Source of the DNA: Parasponia andersonii
Taxonomy: Eukaryota > Streptophyta > Magnoliopsida > Rosales > Cannabaceae
Assembly: GCA_002914805.1 (NCBI GenBank)
Contig: JXTB01000003.1
Span: 399,168 to 463,167, forward strand
Direction of reading: 5' to 3'
Length of the DNA stretch: 64,000 nt
The notes under the pieces: model-generated
Told to the model about the DNA's origin: nothing
Seen by the model: only the letters and a program-made list of their open reading frames with translations
The model's database searches: none
Shown here: positions 1-10,674 of the stretch, piece after piece
How the letters are laid out: the number at the start of each line of letters is the position of its first letter
Numbering within the stretch: position 1 is the first letter of the stretch
Program-made: the position numbers and the translations under genes

Positions 1-462
1 AACAAAACTTTTGCAAATTAGTCCCCATAATATTTTATCCGGAAAATTGGTAAAATGCCCAAATTACCCTCGAAAATTCCGGGTTTTTACAATATTGATT
101 GGCAGTAATGGTTAGGTACCTGTACTCACGTGCAAGATACTACATTTTAAAAAAACAAAATACTACTATCATGATAAATTATATTAACAAAATAATTTGA
201 ACTGAAAATTAACGAGTAGACTAAAAAAAAAAACAGAATTTGATATATGCCAATTATTTGTTACCACAATTTATGTATGGCATTACTAAATAAAAAAAAA
301 AAGACGCATACTTACCCCCATCGTCCCATTACATTGACTGACCAACTAACTTCACCTATTATTTCATATCTTATGTCCAGATTTTGCGTGCAATTCTTGT
401 AAAAGCCTTTCAACAAATTTACGAAACAAAATTGAAAAAAAAAAATAAAAAAGAAAAGAGAA
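1..462. other. AT-rich intergenic DNA, no gene seen
   Basis: No credible coding frame. The stretch holds A-runs and short AT-rich motifs and ends at the target-site duplication of the hAT element that follows. Confidence 0.6.
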
Positions 463-470
463 AAGATACC

Positions 471-3400
471 CAGGGCTGACTCCGAGGATAGGCCTTTGCC
501 TAGGCCACTTGAGAGGCGAGGCCTACTTTGGCGGGAAAAGTTAACGTGAGTAGGCTTAGCTGCTTAACTATTTAAGTCTTTTTTTTCCTTTAAAAAACAC
601 GTGGGTTACACACAACACTCGCAATTATTTTCTAATGCTGTACCTATAACACTCATATATTATATTTTGTCAGCTCTAATCTCCTTAACTCTCTAATTTT
701 GTCTCTTTAACTTTTTCTGTCTCTCATTCTATATTTTATCGTAATATCAAAATTCTATAAACTTTTTTAAGGTGGAGAAAAGGATCAACCAAGCTTTTTA
801 CATCTCCTTCAAGTTCAATCTTTAATTGATTTGTAAATTTAAACTAGTAATTACATCTTCCATTGTGTTTTGTGATTTTTCTTTAAAAGATATTATAATT
901 TTACAATTTTATTATTAGAGTATTTAAAAGATATTACAATTTTGTAATTTTATTATTAGAGTGTTTATTTTCTACGTAATTTGATTGTCAATAATAATTA
1001 GAATGTCTAATAGTATATATGAATCTGGGTATGAAAAATTTAAGGGAAAAATAAAGAGAATAAAAAAACTGATTGAATCTCAAAAAAGTATTCTCGATAA
1101 GTTTTGTACAATCAATAAAAATGATAAAAATACAAGTGAAAAGTGTCAAGAAAATGTAGAATAATCTAAAATAAAAAAAAATTGAAGATCCAAATCAAAA
1201 TTTACATCACGTTTTTGACTTGCGAAGATGAAAAAAATATTATTGATAGTAAGTTGAGAGACTTATTAACAAAAAAAAAAATCTAATTCGAGAAAATAAC
1301 ATTAATTTTCCAAAAGACGAAAATTCTAGGCATTTCTTTACTATACATCATATATGAAAACTATTGAAAGGAGAAATACATAATAGAAAATAGTTGGTTT
1401 ATTCAAAATATTTTAATATAGTATATTGTTTTTGTTGTAAGTTTTTTTTAACACAAAAGGTAGCATAAGTTAATTAAGTAACAAAGGATCCAATGATTAG
1501 AAATATCATAGTAGTAAACTTAAAAGTCAAGAAACAACTAATGAGCATATAACGAATATGAGTACTTGGATTGATTTTGAATTAAGGATCTCAAAGAATA
1601 AGACAATTAAAAAAAATATTTAAGAAAAGATAATAGGGAAAAGGAACACTGGAAAAAAGTTCTAATAAGAATAATCGATGTTGTAAAGAATTTAGCTTTT
1701 TGTAGAATGAATGAGAAGATATATCAACATAATAATAGAATTTTTTTAAATCTAATTGAAGTGATTGCTGAATTTGATCCAATAATGTAAGAATATATTT
1801 GACGTATATATGATAGTAAAATTTATAATCATTATCTTGGACATAATATCCAAAATGATTTAATACAAATATTATCTCTTAAAGTTAAAAATACATTAGT
1901 TAAAAAAAATTAAAGATGCAAAACATTTTTCAGTTATACTTGATTGTACTTCAGGTGCAAGTCATCAAGAAGAAATATCTCTTATTTTAAGATGCGTAAA
2001 TATTGCAAGTCCAATAAAAGTAGAATATTTTTTTTAGAATTCTAGTAGTAGAGGATACATCAGGAAAAATCTTTTTAATAAACTTGTAAATGCAATTAAA
2101 AATCTTGAACTTGATATTAGTGATATAAGAGGATAAAAATATAATAATAGATCTAACATGAGAGGGAAATAACAAAGTGTATAAAAAAGATTATTAGAGA
2201 TAAATACTAGAGCATTTTATAACCTTGTGATTATCATATTCTTAATCTTGTAATTTGTGATGTAGCGATGTTTTGTCCTAGAGCTATACATTTTTTAGAG
2301 TTTTGCAATGTATATATACATTATTCTCTTTTTCACCAAAATGATGGAAAGTAATACAAAATAATATATCTAATTTAAAAATAATATATCTAATTTGACA
2401 ATCAAATTATTGTCACAAACACATTGGGAAAATTGTATTGAAAGTATTAAGACAATTAAGTTTCAAGCACTAAAAGTAAGAGATGCTTTCCTTGCAGTAG
2501 CTGAAATTAGTGAAGATCTTAAAATAAAAAGCGAAGCTAAATGTCTAGCATTGTATGAGTTAGAAAATTTTGAATTTTTATTGAGTATGACTATTTGGTA
2601 TGATATACGATTTATTGTCAACTCAATTAGTAAGACCTTACAAAATGCAGATATGCAAATTAATATTGCTATAGACCAATTGAAAGGTCTTCTTTCATTT
2701 TTTTAAAAAATATAAAGAAAATGGATTTACATCAATTATGATTTCAACTTAAGAAATCGCAAATGAAATGGAAATAGAACTTAAATTTAATGAAAAACGA
2801 GTAATTCATAGAAACAGACAATTTGATAAGAATCTTAATGATGGAAGAATAATATAATCTGCTGAAAAATCTTTCAAAATTAATTATTTTGTTTATATAA
2901 GATCAAGCAATTTATTCTCTTAAAAGATATTTGAACAGTTTAAAGTATACGAAAATATTTTCAGATTTTTATTTGATTTTAAAAAATTAAAGTCCTTAGA
3001 TGATAATGATCTAAAAAATTATTTTCTTAATCTTGAGCATGTGCTAAAAGATAGTGATGGATTCTGATATTGATAGTGTAGGAGAAATTTTCTAAACCAA
3101 AAAAATTAACCCAATTGAAACACTCAATTATATATGAAAAATATATTATTTTTCAAATACTTTTATTACCTATAGAATATTATTAATCATTCAATAACAA
3201 TTGTTTATGTAGAAAGAAGCTTTTCTAAATTAAAAATCCTGAAAGCTAACCTTAGATCTACAATGTCACAATAACTATTAAATGATTTAGCTATATTATC
3301 TATAAAACAAGATATATAGCCTATCTTGAATACAAAGAATTAATTAATAATTTTGGTCTAGTTTAATTTACTCATTTGAATAGGTGTATTTAAATAAAAA

Positions 3401-3867
3401 TTTTAAAATAAGTTATAATTAGAACGAGAGACATTTGTATGAAAAAAATATTAAAATGAGTTATAATGAGAATGAGACATTTGTATAAAAAAAAATATTA
3501 AAATGAGTTATAATGAGAAAGACCATTTGAATATACCGTTTAAAAACACCTTTTGTCCTTCGTTACCAAGACAAAAAAAATTCATTATAACAATTGACGT
3601 GACTTATGAATAGTCTAAATAAAATAAAATTGAATTATTAAAATATACGCTTATTCTAAAAAAAGACTATTTGAATAAAAAAAATTCAAAAGAATTTTCT
3701 ATTGTAACGGAATAGAATGGTCGAAACAGACGTCAGCTTTGTATTTCAAAAGGCTAAAATAGTAAATTTTAAGTAAAAAAGGTTAAAATTATAATTATAA
3801 GGCCTTAAAAAAAAAAAAAATGCCTCGCGACGAGTTTTGCCTACGTCAACTCATATTGACGGCCCCG
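471..3867 (+). mobile_element. Degenerate hAT DNA transposon, full length with TSD
   Basis: The left end reads CAGGGCTGAC (471-480) and the right end GACGGCCCCG (3858-3867), imperfect terminal inverted repeats of the CAGGG type usual in plant hAT elements (7 of 10 positions match). They are bordered by an 8-bp target duplication, AAGATACC at 463-470 and AAGATACA at 3868-3875 (7 of 8), the length expected for hAT. The interior carries a decayed transposase on the plus strand. A run of about 50-bp tandem units (roughly 3401-3530, motif TTATAATGAGAA) lies near the right end. Total length is 3397 bp. It lies 139 bp upstream of the glycosyltransferase start codon. Confidence 0.85.
1003..3330 (+). 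pseudogene. hAT transposase (zinc-finger MYM-type 1-like) pseudogene
   Basis: The reading starts with a Lys/Arg-rich N-terminus at 1003 (YEKFKGKIKRIKKLIESQ), typical of the zinc-finger MYM-type 1-like hAT transposases of plants. The best preserved block is 2395-2706, with WENCIESIKTIKFQALKVRDA and YELENFEFLLSMTIWYDIRF, a recognisable stretch of the RNase H-like core. Similarity continues in broken frames through KSLDDNDLKNYFLNLEHVLK (about 2990-3050). It reaches the C-terminal dimerisation motif VYVERSFSKLKILKANLRSTMS near 3207-3270. Many stops and frameshifts interrupt it, so it cannot make an active transposase. Family recognition is from memory, not from a search. Confidence 0.8.
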
Positions 3868-4006
3868 AAGATACATTTGGTTAGGACCACAAAATTGAAG
3901 GCGCATTCCTGTTCCTAAGTCCCAACGCAAACACCATATAACCAAACAAAGAACATCATCACAACACTAAAAATTCACTCCACACTCCTCAAAACTCCTA
4001 AAAACC
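3868..4006 (+). promoter_or_regulatory. Short 5' region of the UGT gene, TATA-like box
   Basis: Only 139 bp separate the hAT right end from the UGT start codon. A TATA-like motif (CATATAACC, about 3935-3943) sits 65 bp before the ATG, which leaves a short leader. Most upstream regulatory DNA of this gene must therefore lie inside or beyond the transposon. The transcription start is inferred. Confidence 0.35.
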
Positions 4007-5449
4007 ATGTCGAGTTCCGGCGATCTCATCAGCCCCCAAACAACCCACGTGGCTCTCTTTCCGAGCGCCGGAATGGGCCACCTCATCCCCTTCCTCCGAT
4101 TCGGCGCCTTGCTCCTCCGCCGTGGCAACTGCCGAGTCACACTCATCACCATCAACCCAACTGTCTCTCTAGCCGAGTCTCAACACACCTCCCAGTTCCT
4201 CTCCGCTTACCCTCAAGTCACTCATTTGCAGCTCAATCTCATCCATGTCGACCCCGCCACCGTCAACTCCGACGACCCATTTTGGCTCCGCTTCGAAGCC
4301 GTACGACGCTCGGCTCACCTCCTCCGCCCTCTCCTCTCTTCAGCCTCGCCGCCTCTCTCTGCTCTCGTCCACGACGTGAGTCTAATCTCCCCTGTTATTC
4401 CTATCGCCGAAAGCCTCTCTCTCCCCAGCTACGTCCTCTTCCCGGCTTCGGCTCGAATGTTGTCGTTTGTCTCCTACTTCCCCACCTTCGCAGGAGCCGG
4501 GTTCGGGTCCGCCAACTCCGACCCGTTTCTACGCATCCCAGGTATTTTACCCATACCCAGATCGTCAGTCCCGCCTCCGCTTCTGGACTCGAACAGTCTT
4601 TTCTCCAAGATACTGGTGGAGGACTCTCCGAACCTGTCGAGACTAAATGGGATCTTCATAAACTCCTACGACGGAATGGATACTGAGTCGGTCGAAGCCC
4701 TTAACGGCGGGAAAGTGAGTAAAGGGTCGCCGCCGTTATCCCTAGTCGGACCGTTCCCGCCGTTCGAATTCGAGAAGACGGAATGGTCAACGCCGTCGGA
4801 GTGGCTGGACGAGCAGGCGGAAGGGTCGGTGGTGTTCGTTAGCTTCGGGAGCCGTACGGCTCTGTCTCGGGTCCAAATAACAGAGGTGGGAGAAGGGTTA
4901 TTGAAAAGTGGGTGCAGGTTCTTTTGGGTGGTGAAGGATAAGAAGGTGGACAAAGAAGACGACGAGAGCTTAAACGACGTCGTCGGAGGTGAGCTGCTGG
5001 AGAGGATGAAGGGACAGGGGTTGGTGGTCAAGCAGTGGGTTGACCAGGGGGAAATCCTGGGACACAGAGCCGTGGGCGGGTTTCTGAGCCACTGTGGGTG
5101 GAACTCGGTGATGGAGGCCGCGCAGAACGGGGTGAGGGTCTTGGGTTGGCCGCAGCACGGGGACCAGAAGATCAACGCGGAGGTGGTTCGGGCTAGCGGG
5201 CTGGGGATCTGGGTCGAGAGCTGGGGGTGGAGCAACGAATCGGTGGTGAAGAGAGATGAGATTGCGGAGCGAGTCAGAGAGTTGATGGGAAGTGAGTCGT
5301 TGAAGCTCCAAGCGGCCAAGATTGGTGACGTGGCGAGGAAAGCTTCTGAAGTTGGTGGGACCCGAGACAGCACGTTGGAGCGACTTATTGGTGAGTGGGA
5401 GGAAGAGAAGAAGAAGAATAATCACACAAGGACGACTACTCTGCTGTAA
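4007..5449 (+). CDS. UDP-glycosyltransferase, UGT708-type (probable C-glycosyltransferase)
   Basis: Intronless 480-residue family-1 (GT1) glycosyltransferase, expected to be cytosolic and to transfer a sugar from UDP-sugar to a phenolic acceptor. The N-terminal acceptor domain has the catalytic His in GMGHLIPF (H25) and a likely partner Asp at D123 (LVHDVS). The 44-residue PSPG donor box runs from W344 to Q387, with HCGWNS at 362-367 and the terminal pair Asp-Gln (GDQ) usual for UDP-glucose users. The PSPG wording (QWVDQGEILGHRAVGGF, then WPQHGDQK) and the N-terminal DDPFWLRFEA segment resemble plant UGT708 enzymes such as buckwheat UGT708C1, which C-glucosylate 2-hydroxyflavanones or dihydrochalcones. 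Length is normal for the family. Coding GC is far higher than the flanks. GT1 membership is near certain; the UGT708 placement is strong; the acceptor and C- versus O-linkage are inference. Confidence 0.9.
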   Translation: MSSSGDLISPQTTHVALFPSAGMGHLIPFLRFGALLLRRGNCRVTLITINPTVSLAESQHTSQFLSAYPQVTHLQLNLIHVDPATVNSDDPFWLRFEAVRRSAHLLRPLLSSASPPLSALVHDVSLISPVIPIAESLSLPSYVLFPASARMLSFVSYFPTFAGAGFGSANSDPFLRIPGILPIPRSSVPPPLLDSNSLFSKILVEDSPNLSRLNGIFINSYDGMDTESVEALNGGKVSKGSPPLSLVGPFPPFEFEKTEWSTPSEWLDEQAEGSVVFVSFGSRTALSRVQITEVGEGLLKSGCRFFWVVKDKKVDKEDDESLNDVVGGELLERMKGQGLVVKQWVDQGEILGHRAVGGFLSHCGWNSVMEAAQNGVRVLGWPQHGDQKINAEVVRASGLGIWVESWGWSNESVVKRDEIAERVRELMGSESLKLQAAKIGDVARKASEVGGTRDSTLERLIGEWEEEKKKNNHTRTTTLL

Positions 5450-6540
5450 TTAGCTAATTAAGATGATTATAATAATAGACTAAGATCTAACGTCTCTCGT
5501 CCCGAGTTCGAAAGAGGCTATACTTAAACTTGATCCTTGTTTAATAACTTTTTTTAGAGGATGAGTAGACGAGTAGTTGTCACTCATTTGGTAGTGTAAC
5601 TGAATGTGAGAATAAATAGGACAGTTGATCTTAGTCTAATAAGAAGATGTAGTAGTAAGAAGCTCTTTAATTTGATGTTTATGTACTGTGTTTAATTATG
5701 GTTATTATGTATTTGCATTAATTCTGTCTTGGGTTTGTTCTTTTAGACGACTTAATTTGTTTTGGGGTTGAGTGAAGCAAAGGAACAAACACTTTCATGG
5801 GCAGAAAACTAATTTGGACAGTGAGCGGAGAGAGCTGCAGGTGGTGACGTGCTGTTGATTTCAGTGTCGGCAGGAATACACGGCTTGGAAGAAGAAGGAA
5901 TGCATGCATTTTTTAGTATACAACGATGTCACAGTTGTCAATTGTTACCCCTTTTGGAGCTTTGACGAATCTGATATTTTATTTTTAAAATTTTTGCAAT
6001 ATTTTGGAAAACGACATATAATAATGTCTATAATACAATGCAACTCCATTGACATATTGGGTGAATTTGATTTTTTACGGTAATTTTTCAAATAATTTAA
6101 AAAATTTCAGAATTTAAAATTGTTTGAAAAGCATGGGATTTTAATTAGAAAATATCATTTTTTATACTATTTATAAAAATATTATTTTTATTAATTATTA
6201 AGATATTTGAAATAATTAATCAGATAAATTGATCGGATAATTTGATCAGTTACCTCAAATTACTAAATTAATTATCTCAAATAATCTAACTAATTTTCTC
6301 AAATAGTATTGAAAAATATGAATTCTGAAGAAATGTTATTATTTTTCTCAATACTTATTAAAAGTATTATTTTTCTTAACAAGCTCTTGTGTTACTTTTT
6401 TAAACAAATTTTAAAGAGTAATATTTTTCTAAATCATTTCAAAAATTTTCAAAAAATTTCGCTCATATGGAATATTTTAATTTTTGGTACTTTAGGTTTT
6501 GAATTTTGTAAGAAACCCTAACATATTTTTGTACGACCAC
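5450..6540. other. UGT 3' flank and AT-rich intergenic DNA
   Basis: The first few hundred bases probably include the 3' UTR of the glycosyltransferase. The rest is AT-rich with no protein-like frame. A short open frame at 6309-6521 has low-complexity composition and no recognisable domain, so I do not call it. Confidence 0.5.
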
Positions 6541-6870
6541 ATTTTTCAATTGAACGAAAATTCAGGGAGAAGAATAGAGTCGAGCTCGGAAAGATCTAAG
6601 AGAGCATGGCTGAAGGTTTGGAAGTCGATCTAGCAGAGGAGATGACGAACATTTTCGAATTCTAGATTTGAGATCTATAATTTCCAAAGCCTAGCCTTAT
6701 CATGATTCGATTCTTGGTACTCTATTCCCAATTAGATCGTCTACGACTATGCCTCTCACTAGCTCCATCGTTGCGCCACCAAGCTCAGTGATTCCTATGC
6801 CTACTTCGCACTCTTCAATGGTATGCGGCTCTCCTTCCTCGGTTCGTCTTTGAATTGGGCTTCAACTCAA
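6541..6870 (+). other. Unidentified segment of mixed composition, possible gene remnant
   Basis: This stretch is less AT-rich than its surroundings and contains short coding-like runs in different frames (for example CATKLSDSYAYFALFNG around 6770-6820), broken by stops. I do not recognise the source. It ends directly before a large hairpin, so it may be cargo or flank of a mobile element. Low certainty. Confidence 0.25.
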
Positions 6871-6883
6871 CGCTTCCCAATTA

Positions 6884-6980
6884 CCATTAGTGGTTGAAAT
6901 GCCTTAACCAAAGAAGAAATTTATATTATATATATATATATAAATTTCTTCTTTGGTTAAGGCGTTTCAATCACTAATGG
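6884..6980. repeat. 97-bp near-perfect hairpin (inverted repeat)
   Basis: A 40-base left arm starting at CCATTAGTGG (6884) is the reverse complement of the right arm ending in CACTAATGG (6980), with 2 mismatches. The arms are separated by a short TA-rich loop. Transcription in either direction would give a long stable stem. It could be a small foldback element, a young microRNA or siRNA precursor, or an inverted-duplication scar. No gene overlaps it. Confidence 0.85.
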
Positions 6981-8626
6981 AATATATTGTGATATTGAGA
7001 ATCGTTTCAATACGATTCTCGAATGCGTAAGTACTTTTAGTCTCTTCGTTTTTTTAAAAAAAGAAAAGAAAAATATATACGTTGATGCTTGTGATAATGC
7101 TGTTATCCACATTTACAAGTGTGAGATTTTATTATGCTGTTATCCAAAAAAAGAAAGATGTTGCCTATGGTATCGCAGCAAGTCAAAAAAGAAGATTTTA
7201 TTATCTCTATTAAATAAGTTACCTATGGTATGGTATTATAGGAGACGGGAACTAAAAAAAAAAGTTACAATAAGTATCATACTAGGTTATTTATATGGTA
7301 TCTGACAAAATTAAGAGGAAAGTATATGATAGTTTTATCATCATAGTAAGTTCACTATAATATTAATTCAGTTTTGTGTATTTCTAATTGACCAAAAAAA
7401 AAAAAAAACAAGAAAGAATAAAAAAAAAAGTCACAAGTTGCTGTAAGCACTTCCAAGTTACCTATGGTATCTATAAAGCTGGAAGGGGATTGTGATTTTT
7501 TTTAACTAAAAAAAACCATACAGAGTCACTATTAATCTTACTAAAAAAAATTATAATTGCTAAAATACAGAAAAAAAGAAAGCCATACAAAAACATAATA
7601 AATTAAACTAGGAGCAAAATGTGCAATTTGGGCAAAAAAGTGTTCAACGGAAGACAATAATTAAAAACTAAAAAAAAAGTAAATACGTCAGGCGTTAGTC
7701 CTGATACTGATGCCTAGGTAATGCATCCGACTCGCACGTCAATTAAAGGCCAAACCCTCTTTCAGTTTTTATTTTTATTTTTTATTTTTTCGTTATTTTT
7801 TTTTTGAAAAAGAAAAAAAAAATACTATTCGACCTTATGAATGATTTGGTCAGGCCGTATTTTTATACTTCTTTGCTGCTAATCATATTTTTAATTAGTT
7901 GTATAGAAAACTGTATTTTTGTAGAAACCCTCGGATGCCTTTTTAAACTTGGATTTTTTAAGCCAAAGGACAGCATAATTTGCAAAATGAAAAAAATTGT
8001 TAAATTGAATTATTTAAAAAATGATCATTTTTCATATATAATATATCAAAATATATTGATTTATTTTTTGAAAATTGATTTATTTTATAAAAACTAGATC
8101 AACTAAAAAAGGCTATTTATCAAAATAAAATTATAAAATGACTATTTTTTAAATTGATATAAAAAGAGCTAATTTTTATAAATACTCTTTAAACTATTAC
8201 CATAGGAAGTCCGGTTTTATTTTTGTTCCGTTTTATAGCTACGCGGTTGTGTATATTATGTGAGTTTCTATCTAGATTTAATTTAGAGTATTTGCAAGAA
8301 ATGTTTTTTTTTTTTTCTAGATCAGTTAAAAAAATGGCCATTCTTCATATCTATTTAATAAATGACTGTTTTATAATTTTATTTTGATAAATGACTATTT
8401 TTAGTTGATCAATTTTTTGAAAAAGTAAATCAATTTAAAAAAATAATTTTTTTTAAATCTATATTTTGATATACTAAATATGAAAAAAAAATCATTTTTT
8501 AACTAATTTTCAAAATTCGGTAATTTTTTAACAGTATTTGAAAAAGGATTATTTTACAAATTATGATTCAAAATTCGGCCACTCGACTAAAAAGCCTTAT
8601 AATTGATATAGTGAGTATATAAGTTC
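6981..8626. other. AT-rich intergenic DNA, nothing recognised
   Basis: Long A- and T-runs, no protein-like frame. The open frame at 7804-8097 is low complexity (Ile, Leu, Lys, Phe) and is judged chance. Confidence 0.5.
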
Positions 8627-8631
8627 TTATA

Positions 8632-9009
8632 TGTTAGGGTTTGTGCTTAAAAACATGTATATTTTGGATATTTACTGAATTAATAAAATGACGTTTTTCT
8701 ATTTGAATCTGTACATAATTTGAATGTCTTTAAATATTAGAAAATTCTTAATTTATTTATATGACTATAAATTTAGCATATAAGTATTATATGCATGAGT
8801 ACGGTCCATTAATTAAATATTATTAGTACGGTCTATTAACATTGAGATTGTAATAGCCTTTTCCGAACTATTGATGTGTTGACATCACAATGGAGGTAAT
8901 TTATATAATTCGATTATATAGGACTGGACTAGATATGATTTGAATCTCACATAAATTCCGTTAACTATTGAGAGTTCAATAATGTCACTAAATAATCATA
9001 TGTAGATCA
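8632..9009 (+). repeat. 5' LTR fragment of Copia A
   Basis: Matches the first ~430 bp of the 3' LTR (23485-23914) with one internal gap, including TTTTGGATATTTACTGAATT and TTCCGAACTATTGATGTGTT. It stops at GTAGATCA, exactly where element B starts. Confidence 0.8.
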
Positions 9010-10674
9010 TGTTGGGAATATGCCCTAGAAAGTTGTTTATTTGTTTGGCATTTTAAACAATGTTTATTAGATTTAAGTATTATCTATTTGTTATTAATAA
9101 ATTCCATATTATGTCCCAATTATGTACATATGATGTTTATGTTTTCTATTAGGCAAACGTTTAAAGTTTCCATGACTAATAATGAGTAATAAATAACTGT
9201 TCGTGTGAAGTGTTCACATGTGGGAGACTAAATTCTTTATTTCATTATGTCTAAATTAAAAGTTCACATCTGCAAATAAGGATGGAATATTTTATTTTTC
9301 CATAGAATGTAGTGTTGTCAATTTCAACGGGATTGATGAAGTCTCCAATCATCGAAGTGTCTAACTTCGGATAGAAACACTAGTGCGTTATAAGAAAATT
9401 ATAAGTGTATTGAACTGGACCAACTGAAAATAGAATTTGAGGTTAAGTGTCGTAACTCAATATTATATCATTCACTAATCTAGCACTATTGAAAGATTAC
9501 CTTAATCCTAGTGATTGTCGGACTTGCTTTCATGAGTTTTATCTTTTTGACTTACTAAAGGACTAGTTCCAATTCTATGTTTCGAACTCCGATATCTTGG
9601 AAGATAAGATTTGTGAATTGATGAGAATGCCTTTCATGATTTGGACACCACGCATATAATATCACTTTGAGTTTTTTCAAGGACTTGGATAATAAAAAAC
9701 TAGGCGCCAGGTATTCACTTTGTGAATTTGACTGTGTTTGTATGGGCAGTTACAAATATTATAGTCAATTATTATCCATTAGATGAAAAATGGCAACTCA
9801 AAGGTAAATATGTACTAGATGAGTAATACGGTAATTTCACCTCACTAGTACGATATTGGATCGGGGGTATATCTGCAGGTATAGTATATGCTAAATGGAT
9901 CAAGTTAATTAAAGTGTTAATTAGCTTCACAAAAAATATATGATATTTAGTCTAAGAGTGCAATATTGGGCCTATCGTGGAGTGTTCTAATATTAATGGA
10001 CAAAGCTCAATCATAATTAAGAGTTAATTATGATTATGGGTAGTTGGCCCATCGGAGCTTAGACTATTTGGATCTATAAGGTCCTCTATCTAGCTCACAC
10101 ATAGCCCAATAACTAATTGAATGGTCAGCTGAGCCCAATAAGTCTATTAGGGTTTACATCTCTTTAAATACTTAAGAGAAAATTTCTCCTAAGCCTCTTT
10201 AAGTGTTCTATATACCACTCATGCACAGTAACTGTGCTTTTTTGTGTGATAGAGGGAGAAAGAAAGAGTGAGAGAGAATCGAGCTTCTACGGGAGAAATC
10301 CCGTATTCGTTCATGGCTGCCGAGGGAGAGATACCTATGGTCGTAGACGTGCAATCAAGGAGAAGGAAGTGTGTCTTCTGGATCGTCTGCTCATCTCTTG
10401 TTAGGAATCAAAAGATGCCCACAATTCGGATCATTCAAGAGGCTCCAGAGAATAGACAGGAAGACTCAATAGTTGTGAAGCACTTCCAAGTTTTATCTAA
10501 ACCAAGATCCATGAATTGATTTATGTTAGATTAATGATCCTATGTTTTTATTTTGTAAAATTTCAAGAAAATTTAAAATACCTATTCCGTTGCGTTCTTG
10601 ATTTGTTTACAAAACTGCAGAAATCGTTTTCGGTAAAATCGTTTTTCAAAATTTAATTTTCGGAATTTCTAGCA
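9010..10674 (+). repeat. 5' LTR of Copia B
   Basis: Starts TGTTGGGAATATGCCCTAG and ends TCTAGCA just before the primer-binding site. It shares blocks with the solo LTR at 21083-22879, for example TACGGTAATTTCACCT, CTAAGAGTGCAA and GGAGCTTAGA, so the two belong to related families. Its right boundary is inferred from the primer-binding site. Confidence 0.65.

Noticed and set aside
4282..4686. 134-residue open frame on the plus strand within the UGT gene, plus long minus-strand frames at 4666-5425
   Set aside because: These are alternate-frame shadows of the GC-rich glycosyltransferase; composition is Ser/Pro/Arg-rich and no domain is visible.
5480..5640. Possible SINE or tRNA-like sequence (CCCGAGTTCGAAAG near 5500)
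   Set aside because: Only a B-box-like motif is convincing; the A-box is missing on the correct side and no cloverleaf forms.
7804..8097. 97-residue open frame in AT-rich DNA
   Set aside because: Low-complexity Ile/Phe/Leu/Lys content expected from AT-rich sequence; no motif or gene signals.
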